The notes beneath the pieces are model-generated. The model was not told where the DNA came from. It saw only the letters and a list, made by a program, of their open reading frames with translations, and ran no database searches. From Nocardiopsis sp. CC223A (GTDB lineage: Bacteria > Actinomycetota > Actinomycetes > Streptosporangiales > Streptosporangiaceae), in the NCBI RefSeq assembly GCF_030766825.1, contig NZ_JASFDV010000052.1, forward strand, positions 1 to 49,095: a stretch of 49,095 nt of DNA. The letters are read 5' to 3'. Positions 7,117 through 15,898 of this stretch are shown one piece after another. The position numbers were made by a program, and so were the translations under genes. How positions within the stretch are numbered: position 1 is the stretch's first letter; each line of letters starts with the position of its first letter.

Positions 7117-7896
7117 TCACCGTTTTCCCCGACCGGTCGACCGTCGTCCGCCCTTCTGCTTCCCGCCCTCCTGCCGCGCCCTTCTCCTCAGCTCTCTGAA
7201 CAAGTCACCAAAGGTCTTCCCGGTCACCGGCTCCTTCCTCATCCACACCCAGAAATCACGGCCCAGAACCTGGTTGCATATCTCCACCGCCCTTCGCGGA
7301 TCGCTGCGAACGATTCTCCGAACGTGTTCGAGTTCCTCGGTCAACCGCGCGATCCCCGCGTCGACCTTTCTCCGCTCGGCGGATGCACGCGCTCCCTTGA
7401 CACCCCCGAACGATCCGGGAGGGGCCTGATCCCTGATACCGACGGCACGCTTGCGCAGACGCTTCAGCTCTTTACGGAGGTCCAGGAGGTCGTCGTTCCC
7501 ACTTTTCTCCGCGTGGGCGCTTTCCTGCAACATCCGGTCACATCGGGCGATCGCCGCCGAGGGGTTCGACTCCACGAGCCGCCTCACCTCAGCAACGGCA
7601 TTGGACAGGCGGAGATAGAGACCACCGTCGTCGGCGCCCCTCGCTCCTCCTCCACCACGCCTCGTCCTACCAGAACCGGAGGTGGGGTTCCCCCCGACCT
7701 TCCTTGTGCCGCGCTTCGCCCCGCCCTTGGATTTACGCGAAGCCAGGTGCAGGCCACAGTAGTGACCGATGCTCTTGTCGCCGTCCTTGTCATCCCAGCC
7801 TTCGCGACTCCAATCGATGGAGGTCCCCTTCTGCTCTCTATTGCACCCGGGATGATCGCACTGGTTACCCGTTCTCCCCGACCGACCGGACGTCAT
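7117..7896 (-). CDS. Zinc-knuckle protein with coiled-coil-like C-terminus
   Basis: A 259-aa protein from ATG 7896 with GGGAG 9 bases upstream. The N-terminus has a zinc-binding pattern, GNQCDHPGCNRE then GHYCGLHLA (C-x4-C ... C-x2-H). A basic Gly/Ser/Arg linker at about 55-90 is followed by long charged helices (LRKELKRLRKRAV, KVDAGIARLTEELEHVRRIV) that may form coiled coils, and a basic tail. No known family recognised. The same N-terminal knuckle (GRTGNxCxxPGC) occurs in the next gene at 7924-8328, so these are tandem paralogues. They are transcribed away from the DISARM operon. Nucleic-acid binding is plausible. Confidence 0.65.
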   Translation of the reverse strand: MTSGRSGRTGNQCDHPGCNREQKGTSIDWSREGWDDKDGDKSIGHYCGLHLASRKSKGGAKRGTRKVGGNPTSGSGRTRRGGGGARGADDGGLYLRLSNAVAEVRRLVESNPSAAIARCDRMLQESAHAEKSGNDDLLDLRKELKRLRKRAVGIRDQAPPGSFGGVKGARASAERRKVDAGIARLTEELEHVRRIVRSDPRRAVEICNQVLGRDFWVWMRKEPVTGKTFGDLFRELRRRARQEGGKQKGGRRSTGRGKR

Positions 7897-7923
7897 CGAG
7901 AGAACTCCCTTCGCAAGGATTTT

Positions 7924-8328
7924 TCAAGCAGGCCCATATAGCGAACGGCCAGAGCCGTTGACCGCAGGGGCGAGGGGCCTGCGGATCCGCCTGGGCGGCA
8001 TCCTCAGCCTCAGTGTGCGGAGTGTCGGTCTCGGCGCGGGGTCTCGACCGGCGGGCACGCGTCGTCTTCGACGTGGGGGCGGGGCCCGCTCCACGGAGTG
8101 CGATTCCTGCGACTCCGCCGCTGGGGTGCCCCTCCCCCGATGCTCCGCGCAGCGCAGGACCCGGTTCGTCCCGCCGAACTCGTGATCCTGGTCGGGTCGG
8201 CTCCATAGGATGGACAGACTGGCGTCGAGGCTTGCGCAACCCGGGTACTCGCACGGGTTCCCGGTGCGGCCGGTGTGCACGGCGCGGGGCCTGCGCTCGC
8301 CGGGCCCGGGGGGTTCGTCGCGTTCCAT
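7924..8328 (-). CDS. Zinc-knuckle paralogue, possibly frameshifted in its tail
   Basis: A 134-aa reading frame from ATG 8328 (GAGGA 4 bases upstream). It shares TGRTGNPCEYPGCAS...LRCAEHRG with the neighbouring 7117-7896 protein, preserving the C-x4-C and C-x2-H ligands and a central W-R. The last about 60 residues are an improbable run of Arg and Pro, while another frame over the same DNA has a more ordinary composition, so the gene may carry a frameshift near 8090. Its stop is 27 bases before the paralogue's start, so the two form an operon divergent from drmD. Confidence 0.5.
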   Translation of the reverse strand: MERDEPPGPGERRPRAVHTGRTGNPCEYPGCASLDASLSILWSRPDQDHEFGGTNRVLRCAEHRGRGTPAAESQESHSVERAPPPRRRRRVPAGRDPAPRPTLRTLRLRMPPRRIRRPLAPAVNGSGRSLYGPA

Positions 8329-8633
8329 GGCGTCCTCGGCGGATACACGGAGGACCTTGGCCCTGATCGGGACCAAGGTCCCCTCCTGGGGAGTGGGTGT
8401 CCTCCTGGGTAAACCCGGAGGACAGGGCCGCCGTCCTGTTGTTCACAGCATCTGCATCGGCGACCCAGATACACACCCTACGCCTGTTGCGTGTGAACCC
8501 TATTAACAATAAAGTCTCGGTTGAGGGTGACACCCCTCCGGCGATCGCCCGGAGCACCGACCGCCCTCGGCCTCACCGCCTCCTCCCCCGCCGAGGGCGC
8601 GGGGACACATCCGGCGCGACGCAGGAAGAACCG
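8329..8633. other. Divergent intergenic region upstream of DISARM
   Basis: About 305 bases with no convincing gene, separating the zinc-knuckle operon (-) from drmD (+). The reading frame of drmD is open through much of it, but coding-like composition and a good ribosome binding site (AGGAAG before ATG 8634) appear only at the end. The 8460-8520 stretch is locally AT-rich and holds the candidate promoter. Confidence 0.5.
8487..8515 (+). promoter_or_regulatory. Candidate sigma-70-type promoter for the DISARM operon
   Basis: TTGCGT at 8487-8492 and TAAAGT at 8510-8515 are separated by 17 bases, close to the TTGACA/TATAAT consensus, in the only AT-rich patch of this intergenic region. It lies about 120 bases before drmD, leaving a long leader. 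Prediction by eye only. Confidence 0.45.
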
Positions 8634-11600
8634 ATGTCCAGTACGACCGCAGAACTCCCCCCGGCGGACGACCTCACCACCGGCACCCTGGTCCGGGTGC
8701 GCAGGCAGAAGTGGGTGGTCGGCGGCGTCGACCCCAGCAAGGACGGCGCCACCCTCGTCTCCCTCCAGAGCGTCGAGGAGGGACGCTACGGCGAGACCCT
8801 CGACGTGCTGTGGGAGATCGAGCCCGGCCGGGAGATCCTCCCCGAGGGCACACTCCCCGAGATCGCCGCCGACGGCCTCGACTCCCCCGAGCGACTGGCC
8901 GCCTTCCTCGACGCGGTGCGCTGGTCCGCCGTCACCTCCGCCGACGTGCGCAACCTCCAGGCGCCGTTCCGCTCCGGGGTGGCCATCGAGGACTACCAGC
9001 TCGAACCCGTCTCCCGCGCCCTGGGCGCCCCCCGCGTCAACCTGCTGCTCGCCGACGACGTCGGCCTGGGCAAGACCATCGAGGCCGGGCTGGTGGCCCA
9101 GGAGCTGCTGCTGCGCAACCGCACCCAGCGCATCATGATCGTCTGCCCCGCCGGCCTGACGGTGAAGTGGCGCGACGAGATGCAGGAGAAGTTCGGCCTG
9201 GACTTCACCGTCGTCGATTCCGAGTGCGCCGCCCGGGTGCGCCGCGAGTACGGCAGCGCCGCCAACCCGTTCAACGTGTACCCGCTGACCATCGTCAGCC
9301 TGCCGTGGCTGCGCGGCGCCAAGGCGCAGCGGCTGCTGGACGAGGTGCTGCCGGTCGACGATTCGAGCTACCACCGCGCCTTCGACCTGCTCATCCTGGA
9401 CGAGGCCCACCACGTGGCGCCGGCCGCCCCCAAGCAGGTGTACGCGGTGGACTCCCAGCAGACCAAGCTGATGCGCAGACTCGCCCCGCACTTCACCCAC
9501 CGCCTGTTCCTGTCGGCGACCCCGCACAACGGCTACCAGCAGTCGTTCACGGCCCTGCTGGAGATCCTCGACGACCAGCGGTTCGCCCGCGGGGTGCCGC
9601 CGAGCCCCACCGCGGTGGAGGAGACGGTGGTGCGCCGCCTGAAGACGCAGATCACCGACGCTGACGGCAGCCCCAAGTTCCTCAAGCGGGAGGCCCGCGA
9701 GATCCAGGTGGACTACCCCGAGGACGAGCGGGAGATCCACGGCCTGCTGACCCGGTTCGCGGAGCTGCGCCGCACCAGGCTCACCACCAAGAAGGGGCGC
9801 CGGGCCGCCGACCTGGTGACGCTGCTGCTCAAGAAGCGGCTGTTCTCCAGCCCGGCGGCGTTCGCGCACACCCTGGAGGTGTACCGGGAGACCCTGCGGT
9901 CCCGCGCCGGGCAGGCCGACCTCTTCGACCCGGGTGTGGACGACGAGGTCCCCGAGTGGATGGAGGAGTTCTGGGACGAGACCGCCTCCTACGACGACGA
10001 GGAGCTGGCCGAGGCCGAGGACGACGCCGTGGACCGGGCCGGTCCCCTCCAGCCCGGCACCGACGAGGACGAGGCGTCCCTGCTGGAGCGGATGCACACC
10101 TGGGCGGCCGCCCACCGGGCCCGGCCCGACGCCAAGGCCCGCGAGCTGGTGAAGTACCTCAAGGCGGTGTGCAAGCCCGACGGGAAGCACTGGCTGAACG
10201 AGCGCGTCGTGGTGTTCACCGAGTACCGGGACACCCAGGCCTGGCTGGAGGAGATCCTGCGCCAGGAGGGCCTGGCCGGGGATCAGCTGGGCATCCTCAA
10301 CGGGCAGATGAACACCCAGGAGCGCGAGTCCCTGCGGGTCGCCTTCCAGAAGCCTCCGCAGGAGCACAGGTTGCGGATCCTGCTGGCCACCGACGCCGCC
10401 AGCGAGGGCATCGACCTCCAGCGGCACTGCCACCGGCTGGTCAACTACGACATCCCGTTCAACCCCAACAAGCTGGAGCAGCGCATCGGCCGGATCGACC
10501 GGTACGGCCAGACCGAGGCACCGCAGATCCGCCACTTCGTGGGGGCGAACTGGGAGAACGCCACCGACTCCTACGAGGGCGACCTGGAGTTCCTGTCCCG
10601 GGTGGCGACCAAGGTCGCCGCGATGGAGGAGGACCTGGGCGCGGTCAACGCGGTGATCTCCGACGCCGTGCAGCGGCGGATGCTCGGCCAGCGCACCGAC
10701 CTGGACGCCGAGACCGCGCGGGTGCGCAAGGACAGGAAGGGCGAGGTGCCCGCCGAGTCCAACGTCCGCGACCAGGTGCGCCGGCTGCGCGAGCGGCTGG
10801 ACGAGACGGTGGAGGCGCTGGCCATCACCCCCGACCGGGTCAAGCGGGTGGTGGACACCGCCCTGGAGCTGGCCCACCAGCCCGCGCTGCGCCCGCACCT
10901 GGACGAGGTCCGGCTGGCGGAAGGCCTGTTCGAGGTGCCGACGCTGTCGGAGTCGTGGGCGCGCGCCAAGGACGGGCTGCTGGAGAAGCTGCCCTCCGGC
11001 GCCGGGCGCGACGCGGTGCCGCGCGAGCTGCCGGTGACCTTCGACCCGCAGGCCGCCAAGGGCCGCGACGACGTGGTGCTGGCCCACCTCAACCACCCGC
11101 TGGTGGCGATGTCCACCGGGCTGCTGCGGGCCGCGGTGTCCAACGACCGGATCGGCCTGCACCGGGTGACGGCCGTGGTGACCGACGACCCGGAGGTGGA
11201 GGACGTGCTGGTCGGCGCCTACACCCGGTTCGTGCTGGTGGGTGCGGACGGGCTGCGCCTGCACGAGGAGGTCCTGCACTCGGGCGGCTGGCTGCCCGAG
11301 CAGGGCCGGTTCCGCCGACTGGAGAACCTGACCGTGCTGGGCGGCATCCTCAACCGCGCCCTGGACGGCGGGCGCCCGGCGTCCGACGTGGTGTGGGCGC
11401 GCATCCGCGACCGCTGGGAGCGGGGCGGCGGCCGGGTCGGCCTGGAGCGCGCCATCGACTGGCGGGCCGACACCCGGCTGGAGCAATTGGAGCGCCGTCT
11501 CCAGCAGCGCCAGGAGCAGGAGCGCGACCGGGTGACGACGGTGCTCGACCGGTTCGCGGCGACGCTGGAGTCGGCGCTGGCGGAGGACGACGAGAACGCG

Positions 11601-11810
11601 CTGTTCAGTACGCGCGACGTCACCCAGACCAAGGAAGAACGCGAGCAGTACCGGAAGGACCGGATGAACTGGCAGAAGCGGCTGGACTCACTGGCCGAGG
11701 AGCGTGACCGGGAGCTGGCGGCGATCGCCGCGCGCTACGCCGAACCGGAACCGCACCGGTTCCCCGTCGCCGTCGTCTTCGTCGTTCCCCGCAAGGAGGC
11801 CGTCCGATGA
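8634..11810 (+). CDS. drmD: DISARM SNF2-like helicase DrmD
   Basis: A 1058-aa SNF2/RapA-type superfamily 2 helicase, the signature protein of class 1 DISARM. Walker A is LADDVGLGKTIEAG near residues 138-151, the DEAH box is LILDEAHHVAP near 252-262, motif III is SATPHNGYQ near 294, and the C-terminal helicase lobe has FTEYRDTQAW near 527 and DAASEGIDLQ...QRIGRIDRYGQ near 585-625. The remaining 430 residues are helical and DrmD-specific. ATG 8634 is chosen for its AGGAAG site. The stop overlaps the drmMI start by 4 bases. Known role: with the methylase and DrmABC it restricts unmodified phage DNA. The identification rests on motifs plus the intact five-gene order. Confidence 0.92.
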   Translation: MSSTTAELPPADDLTTGTLVRVRRQKWVVGGVDPSKDGATLVSLQSVEEGRYGETLDVLWEIEPGREILPEGTLPEIAADGLDSPERLAAFLDAVRWSAVTSADVRNLQAPFRSGVAIEDYQLEPVSRALGAPRVNLLLADDVGLGKTIEAGLVAQELLLRNRTQRIMIVCPAGLTVKWRDEMQEKFGLDFTVVDSECAARVRREYGSAANPFNVYPLTIVSLPWLRGAKAQRLLDEVLPVDDSSYHRAFDLLILDEAHHVAPAAPKQVYAVDSQQTKLMRRLAPHFTHRLFLSATPHNGYQQSFTALLEILDDQRFARGVPPSPTAVEETVVRRLKTQITDADGSPKFLKREAREIQVDYPEDEREIHGLLTRFAELRRTRLTTKKGRRAADLVTLLLKKRLFSSPAAFAHTLEVYRETLRSRAGQADLFDPGVDDEVPEWMEEFWDETASYDDEELAEAEDDAVDRAGPLQPGTDEDEASLLERMHTWAAAHRARPDAKARELVKYLKAVCKPDGKHWLNERVVVFTEYRDTQAWLEEILRQEGLAGDQLGILNGQMNTQERESLRVAFQKPPQEHRLRILLATDAASEGIDLQRHCHRLVNYDIPFNPNKLEQRIGRIDRYGQTEAPQIRHFVGANWENATDSYEGDLEFLSRVATKVAAMEEDLGAVNAVISDAVQRRMLGQRTDLDAETARVRKDRKGEVPAESNVRDQVRRLRERLDETVEALAITPDRVKRVVDTALELAHQPALRPHLDEVRLAEGLFEVPTLSESWARAKDGLLEKLPSGAGRDAVPRELPVTFDPQAAKGRDDVVLAHLNHPLVAMSTGLLRAAVSNDRIGLHRVTAVVTDDPEVEDVLVGAYTRFVLVGADGLRLHEEVLHSGGWLPEQGRFRRLENLTVLGGILNRALDGGRPASDVVWARIRDRWERGGGRVGLERAIDWRADTRLEQLERRLQQRQEQERDRVTTVLDRFAATLESALAEDDENALFSTRDVTQTKEEREQYRKDRMNWQKRLDSLAEERDRELAAIAARYAEPEPHRFPVAVVFVVPRKEAVR

Positions 11811-14800
11811 GCCGTTTCCGCAAGGCTTCCGCCACCGACAGCGCCGACCAGCACCGCAACTGGCTGAGCCTGGTCGAGGTCGACGGGCCGTTTCTGACCC
11901 TGCCGGTGCTGCTGGACGTGTGGCCGCACAACCTGGACCCGGTGGGCAAGGAGGGCATGGGCCTGCTGCGCCGGGAGCACCGGCGCTGGCAGGACGACAC
12001 CGGCCGGGGCCGGGACGCCTGGGTACGGTACGTGCTGGGCGGGCTGCTGGACTGGCGCGAGTCCCTGCGCACGGAGGGCCTGGAGCCGCTGGCGCTGGAG
12101 GTGCCCGAGCACGACACGAACGTGACGCCGTCGTTCGCGCTGGCCACCCCGGAGGCCGCCGAGACGCTGGACGGGGACGCGGCCGGCGAGGTCAAGGTCG
12201 GGGACGTGCGGCTGCTGGGGCTAGTGTGCGAGCCGGGCCAGGTGCCGACCGCCCGGATCAGGGGCGAGTCGTGGGCGGCCTCGCCGGTGGACCGGTTGGC
12301 GAAGCTGTGCCGCCACCACGGGGTGGAGCTGGGCCTGGCCACGGACGGGCGCTGGTGGGTGCTGGTGTGGGCTCCGCGCGGCGGGGTGACCACCACGGCG
12401 GTGTTCGACGCGGTGCTGTGGCCGGAGGCGGCGGAGCGGGACGTGCTGCACGCGTTCTACTCGCTGCTGGAGCGGCGCCGGTTCTTCGCGGTGCCGGACG
12501 AGGAGCGGCTGGTGCGGCTGCTGGCCCGCAGCCTGGACTCCCAGGAGGAGGTCACCGAAGCGCTGGGCGTCCAGGTCCGCCAGGCGGTGGAGCTGCTGGT
12601 GGCTGCCATCGGGCGTGCGGACACCGAGGCACGGCGGCGCGGTGAGCCGGGGCTGGTGGACGTGCCCGCGCACGACGTGTACCGGGGCGCGGTGTCGGTG
12701 ATGATGCGGATGGTGTTCCTACTGTTCGCCGAGGAGCGCGGTCTGCTGCCCTCCGACAACGACCTGTACGCGAGCACCTATTCGGCGGGGCGGCTGTACG
12801 ACGAGCTGGCCGACCGGGCGCGGGGCGACAGCGAGGACAGCCTGGAGAACGGCTACGAGGGCTGGTACCGGCTGAACGCGCTGTTCAACGCGGTCTACCA
12901 CGGGGTGGACCACCCGCGGCTGCGGATGCACGCCCACGACGGGTCGCTGTTCGACCCGAAGGAATTCCCGTGGCTGCCGCTGGATATCGACGACCGCACG
13001 GTGCTGCACATGCTGCGGTCGGTGCAGTACGTCCAGGTAGGGCGGGGCAGGAGGCGCGAGCCGCGCAAGCTGTCCTTCCGGGCGCTGGACGTCGAGCAGA
13101 TCGGCTACGTGTACGAGGGCCTACTGTCCTTTGACGGTTACCGGGCCGAGGAGCTGGTGGTGGGGCTCGTCGGCAAGGAGGGCGCCGAGGAGGAGGTGCC
13201 GCTCCGGGAGCTGGAGGAGCTGGCAACCCGGCACCCGGACGTGGAGGGGCTGGCGGAAGCGCTGGCCACCGCGTACAAGGCCTCCGGGATCGGCAGCAAA
13301 GGCAAGTTGGTGAAGGCGCTCGCGCCGCTGTCGGCGGAGGAGACCGTCGAGGCGCACACGAAGCTGCGCAGTGTGGTGCGGGGCGACGAGCGGCTGGTGG
13401 AGCAGCTGCTGCCGTTCTACCGGATCATCCGCTGGGACCTGCGCGACCTGCCGATGCTGGTGCGGCCGGGCGAGCTGTACGTGACCGAGTCACCGCTGCG
13501 CAAGAACACGGGCACGCACTACACGCCGCGCTTCCTCGCGGAGGAGGTCGTGGAGGGCGCGCTGGAGCCGCTGGTGTACGAGCCGGGTCCGTTGCAGACG
13601 GCGGACACCGGTGAGTGGAAGCTGAAGAGCAGCGAAGAGATCCTGTCGCTGAAGGTCGCGGACATCGCGATGGGCTCGGCGGCGTTCCTGGTGGCGGCGG
13701 CGCGGTACCTGGGTGACCGGCTTATTGAGGCCTGGACGGCGGAGGGCGACCCGAGGGTGGTCGGCGCCGACGGCTCCACCGTTCGGGGAACCGATGAATT
13801 GCGCGAGGACGACGACCCGGTCGTTGTCGAGGCTCGGCGTCAGGTGATTGAGCACTGCCTGTACGGGGTGGACATCAACCCAATGGCCGTGGAGATGGCG
13901 AAGCTGTCGCTGTGGCTGGTGTCCATGGACCCAAAGCGCCCGTTCACCTTCCTAGATGACCGGTTGGCCGCTGGCGACTCTCTGCTTGGGATCACCACCC
14001 TTGAGCAGATCGAGTACATGCACATGGATCCCAAGGCAGGACGCAAGCTGCACGGCGGCGAAAACACGCTCTTTGATTTCACTTCAGGAATCCGAGAACT
14101 AGTAACCCGCGCAGCAAGAAGCCGACACGAACTCACCAATATCGATGGCGCCACCTTGGAGGGGTTGAACCAGAAGCGAATCACCTTGAGAAAGACTGAG
14201 CGAGAAGTAGAAAAACTAAAAATACTGGCTGATTTGACAACCGGAGCAGCCATAAAAAACTCCGCCCGCGCAAGCCAAGGACTAGACCAAGGCTCCTCTC
14301 AAGCCGTGGAACTAGCCAGCAACCCCGCTAAAAACGAATCAGAGATGAGCCTAAAGGCCAATCAATGGCTGAATTCCGGGCGCCCGGACGATACGTTTGA
14401 ACGCAGACCCCTACACTGGCCCCTAGAGTTTCCAGAGGTTTTCAACAGTGGAGGGTTTGATGCAATAATCGGAAACCCGCCATTTCTAGGAGGAACCTGG
14501 ATCAGCGGATCACTCGGATCCGACTTCAGGGATTACATAAGTACGGTTACAGCATCTGGCACCCAGAGCGGAGGCCGAGCCGACCTTGTTTCTTACTTTA
14601 TTCTCAACGCACATCGAATAGCTAACAAAAATGGGCAAGTGGGAGTAATTGCAACAAACACTCTTGCACAGGGAGATTCCAGAGAGGTTTGCCTCGATCA
14701 AATCCTGAATTCAGGAACGCTCATCAGAAAAGCCAAGAAGAGCGAGAAGTGGCCAACTAAAGCCTCAGTTGAGTACTGTGCAGTTTGGTTGACAAAAGCC

Positions 14801-15898
14801 TCGATGAGTCCACATTCAGAATCCCTTTTAGACGGAGAAAGGGCGCCGGGAATCACTTCATCGCTAACCCCCCAGGGTCGAATTACCGGCGAAGCAAAAA
14901 AGCTTTCAGCAAACATCGGAAAAGCCTCGAAGGGCATGGACTTCGGTGGGGCCGGTTTTCTCCTCTCCCCCGAAGAAGCGAAATTCATGCTCACACAGTC
15001 AGCCAAAAACTCGCAAGTAATACTTCCACTCCTAAACGGAAGAGACCTGAACTCTTCTCCACGCCAATCCGGAAGTCGCTTTATCATCAATTTCCGCGAC
15101 TGGACGGAAGCGAGGGCCGCCACATACCCTGAACCCTTCTTGCGGGTACTAGAAACCGTAAAGCCAGAGCGCGCCACAAAAAGCGAGCAGGTGAAAAAAG
15201 CGCCTTGGTGGTGGTTCTGGAATCGGCGCCCCAAGCTAATGAAATTCCTAGAAACCGTGGATCACGTGATCGTGATCGCCAGAGTGAGCAAAACCGCTGC
15301 CCCGACTAGAGTTACAAGCAGCCAAGTTTTCACGACCGACATTAACGTTTTCACCACCAGCGACTTTGCTTTCCTTGCATCCCTATCAAGCGCCCCGCAT
15401 TTCTGGTGGATGCAGGTCCATGGATCTTCCCTAAAAACAGACCCAAGGTATACGATATCAGACGTATTTGAAACTTTCGCCATGCCTGAACTCACACAAG
15501 AGCTCCGAATTCTTGGCGAACATCTTGATGACCATCGGAAGAAACTTATGCTCTCGCGGAATATCGGGCTCACCAAAACTTACAATCTCGTCTTCGACCC
15601 TAAGTGCACTGATTCCGATATCGAGGAACTGCGTACCATCCACCGGGCCATCGACGAGGCCACCGTCCGTGCCTACGGCTGGGAGGACCGCATCGAGGCC
15701 GTCGGCGGGCTCGACCACGGGTTCCACCCGGTGGGCCGCGAGACCCGGTACACCATCGGTCCGGCCGCGCAGCGCGAGGTCCTCGACAGCCTGCTCGAAC
15801 TGAACCACCAGCGCTACGCCGAAGAGGTCGCGCAGGGTCTGCACGACAAGAAGGGCAAGCGCAAGTCCGCGGCCCCCGAAGGAGAGACGCTCTTCTGA
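11807..15898 (+). CDS. drmMI: DISARM class 1 adenine DNA methyltransferase DrmMI
   Basis: A 1363-aa Eco57I/PglX-like N6-adenine methyltransferase that marks host DNA as self for DISARM. The SAM-binding motif I is ADIAMGSAAFLV near residue 618, where the more usual form is D-P-x-x-G-S-G-x-F-L. The catalytic motif IV is DAIIGNPPF near residues 883-892, and YGVDINPMAVEMAKLSLW sits between them. ATG 11807 overlaps the drmD stop and has an AAGGAGG site. The segment about 14040-15620 (residues about 745-1270), which covers motif IV and the likely target recognition domain, is clearly AT-richer and uses codons such as AUA and AGA that are rare elsewhere, a sign of exchange of the specificity region. 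The overlapping stop couples it to drmA. Confidence 0.92.
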   Translation: MSRFRKASATDSADQHRNWLSLVEVDGPFLTLPVLLDVWPHNLDPVGKEGMGLLRREHRRWQDDTGRGRDAWVRYVLGGLLDWRESLRTEGLEPLALEVPEHDTNVTPSFALATPEAAETLDGDAAGEVKVGDVRLLGLVCEPGQVPTARIRGESWAASPVDRLAKLCRHHGVELGLATDGRWWVLVWAPRGGVTTTAVFDAVLWPEAAERDVLHAFYSLLERRRFFAVPDEERLVRLLARSLDSQEEVTEALGVQVRQAVELLVAAIGRADTEARRRGEPGLVDVPAHDVYRGAVSVMMRMVFLLFAEERGLLPSDNDLYASTYSAGRLYDELADRARGDSEDSLENGYEGWYRLNALFNAVYHGVDHPRLRMHAHDGSLFDPKEFPWLPLDIDDRTVLHMLRSVQYVQVGRGRRREPRKLSFRALDVEQIGYVYEGLLSFDGYRAEELVVGLVGKEGAEEEVPLRELEELATRHPDVEGLAEALATAYKASGIGSKGKLVKALAPLSAEETVEAHTKLRSVVRGDERLVEQLLPFYRIIRWDLRDLPMLVRPGELYVTESPLRKNTGTHYTPRFLAEEVVEGALEPLVYEPGPLQTADTGEWKLKSSEEILSLKVADIAMGSAAFLVAAARYLGDRLIEAWTAEGDPRVVGADGSTVRGTDELREDDDPVVVEARRQVIEHCLYGVDINPMAVEMAKLSLWLVSMDPKRPFTFLDDRLAAGDSLLGITTLEQIEYMHMDPKAGRKLHGGENTLFDFTSGIRELVTRAARSRHELTNIDGATLEGLNQKRITLRKTEREVEKLKILADLTTGAAIKNSARASQGLDQGSSQAVELASNPAKNESEMSLKANQWLNSGRPDDTFERRPLHWPLEFPEVFNSGGFDAIIGNPPFLGGTWISGSLGSDFRDYISTVTASGTQSGGRADLVSYFILNAHRIANKNGQVGVIATNTLAQGDSREVCLDQILNSGTLIRKAKKSEKWPTKASVEYCAVWLTKASMSPHSESLLDGERAPGITSSLTPQGRITGEAKKLSANIGKASKGMDFGGAGFLLSPEEAKFMLTQSAKNSQVILPLLNGRDLNSSPRQSGSRFIINFRDWTEARAATYPEPFLRVLETVKPERATKSEQVKKAPWWWFWNRRPKLMKFLETVDHVIVIARVSKTAAPTRVTSSQVFTTDINVFTTSDFAFLASLSSAPHFWWMQVHGSSLKTDPRYTISDVFETFAMPELTQELRILGEHLDDHRKKLMLSRNIGLTKTYNLVFDPKCTDSDIEELRTIHRAIDEATVRAYGWEDRIEAVGGLDHGFHPVGRETRYTIGPAAQREVLDSLLELNHQRYAEEVAQGLHDKKGKRKSAAPEGETLF

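Noticed and set aside
6796..7941. A 381-codon + strand frame
   Set aside because: It crosses two - strand genes with real motifs. Only the 6970-7061 part shows homology, as a remnant.
8478..11486. A 1002-codon open frame on the - strand opposite drmD
   Set aside because: Shadow of drmD: high-GC third positions remove stops on the other strand. The translation is Val/Gly/Arg/His-rich without motifs.
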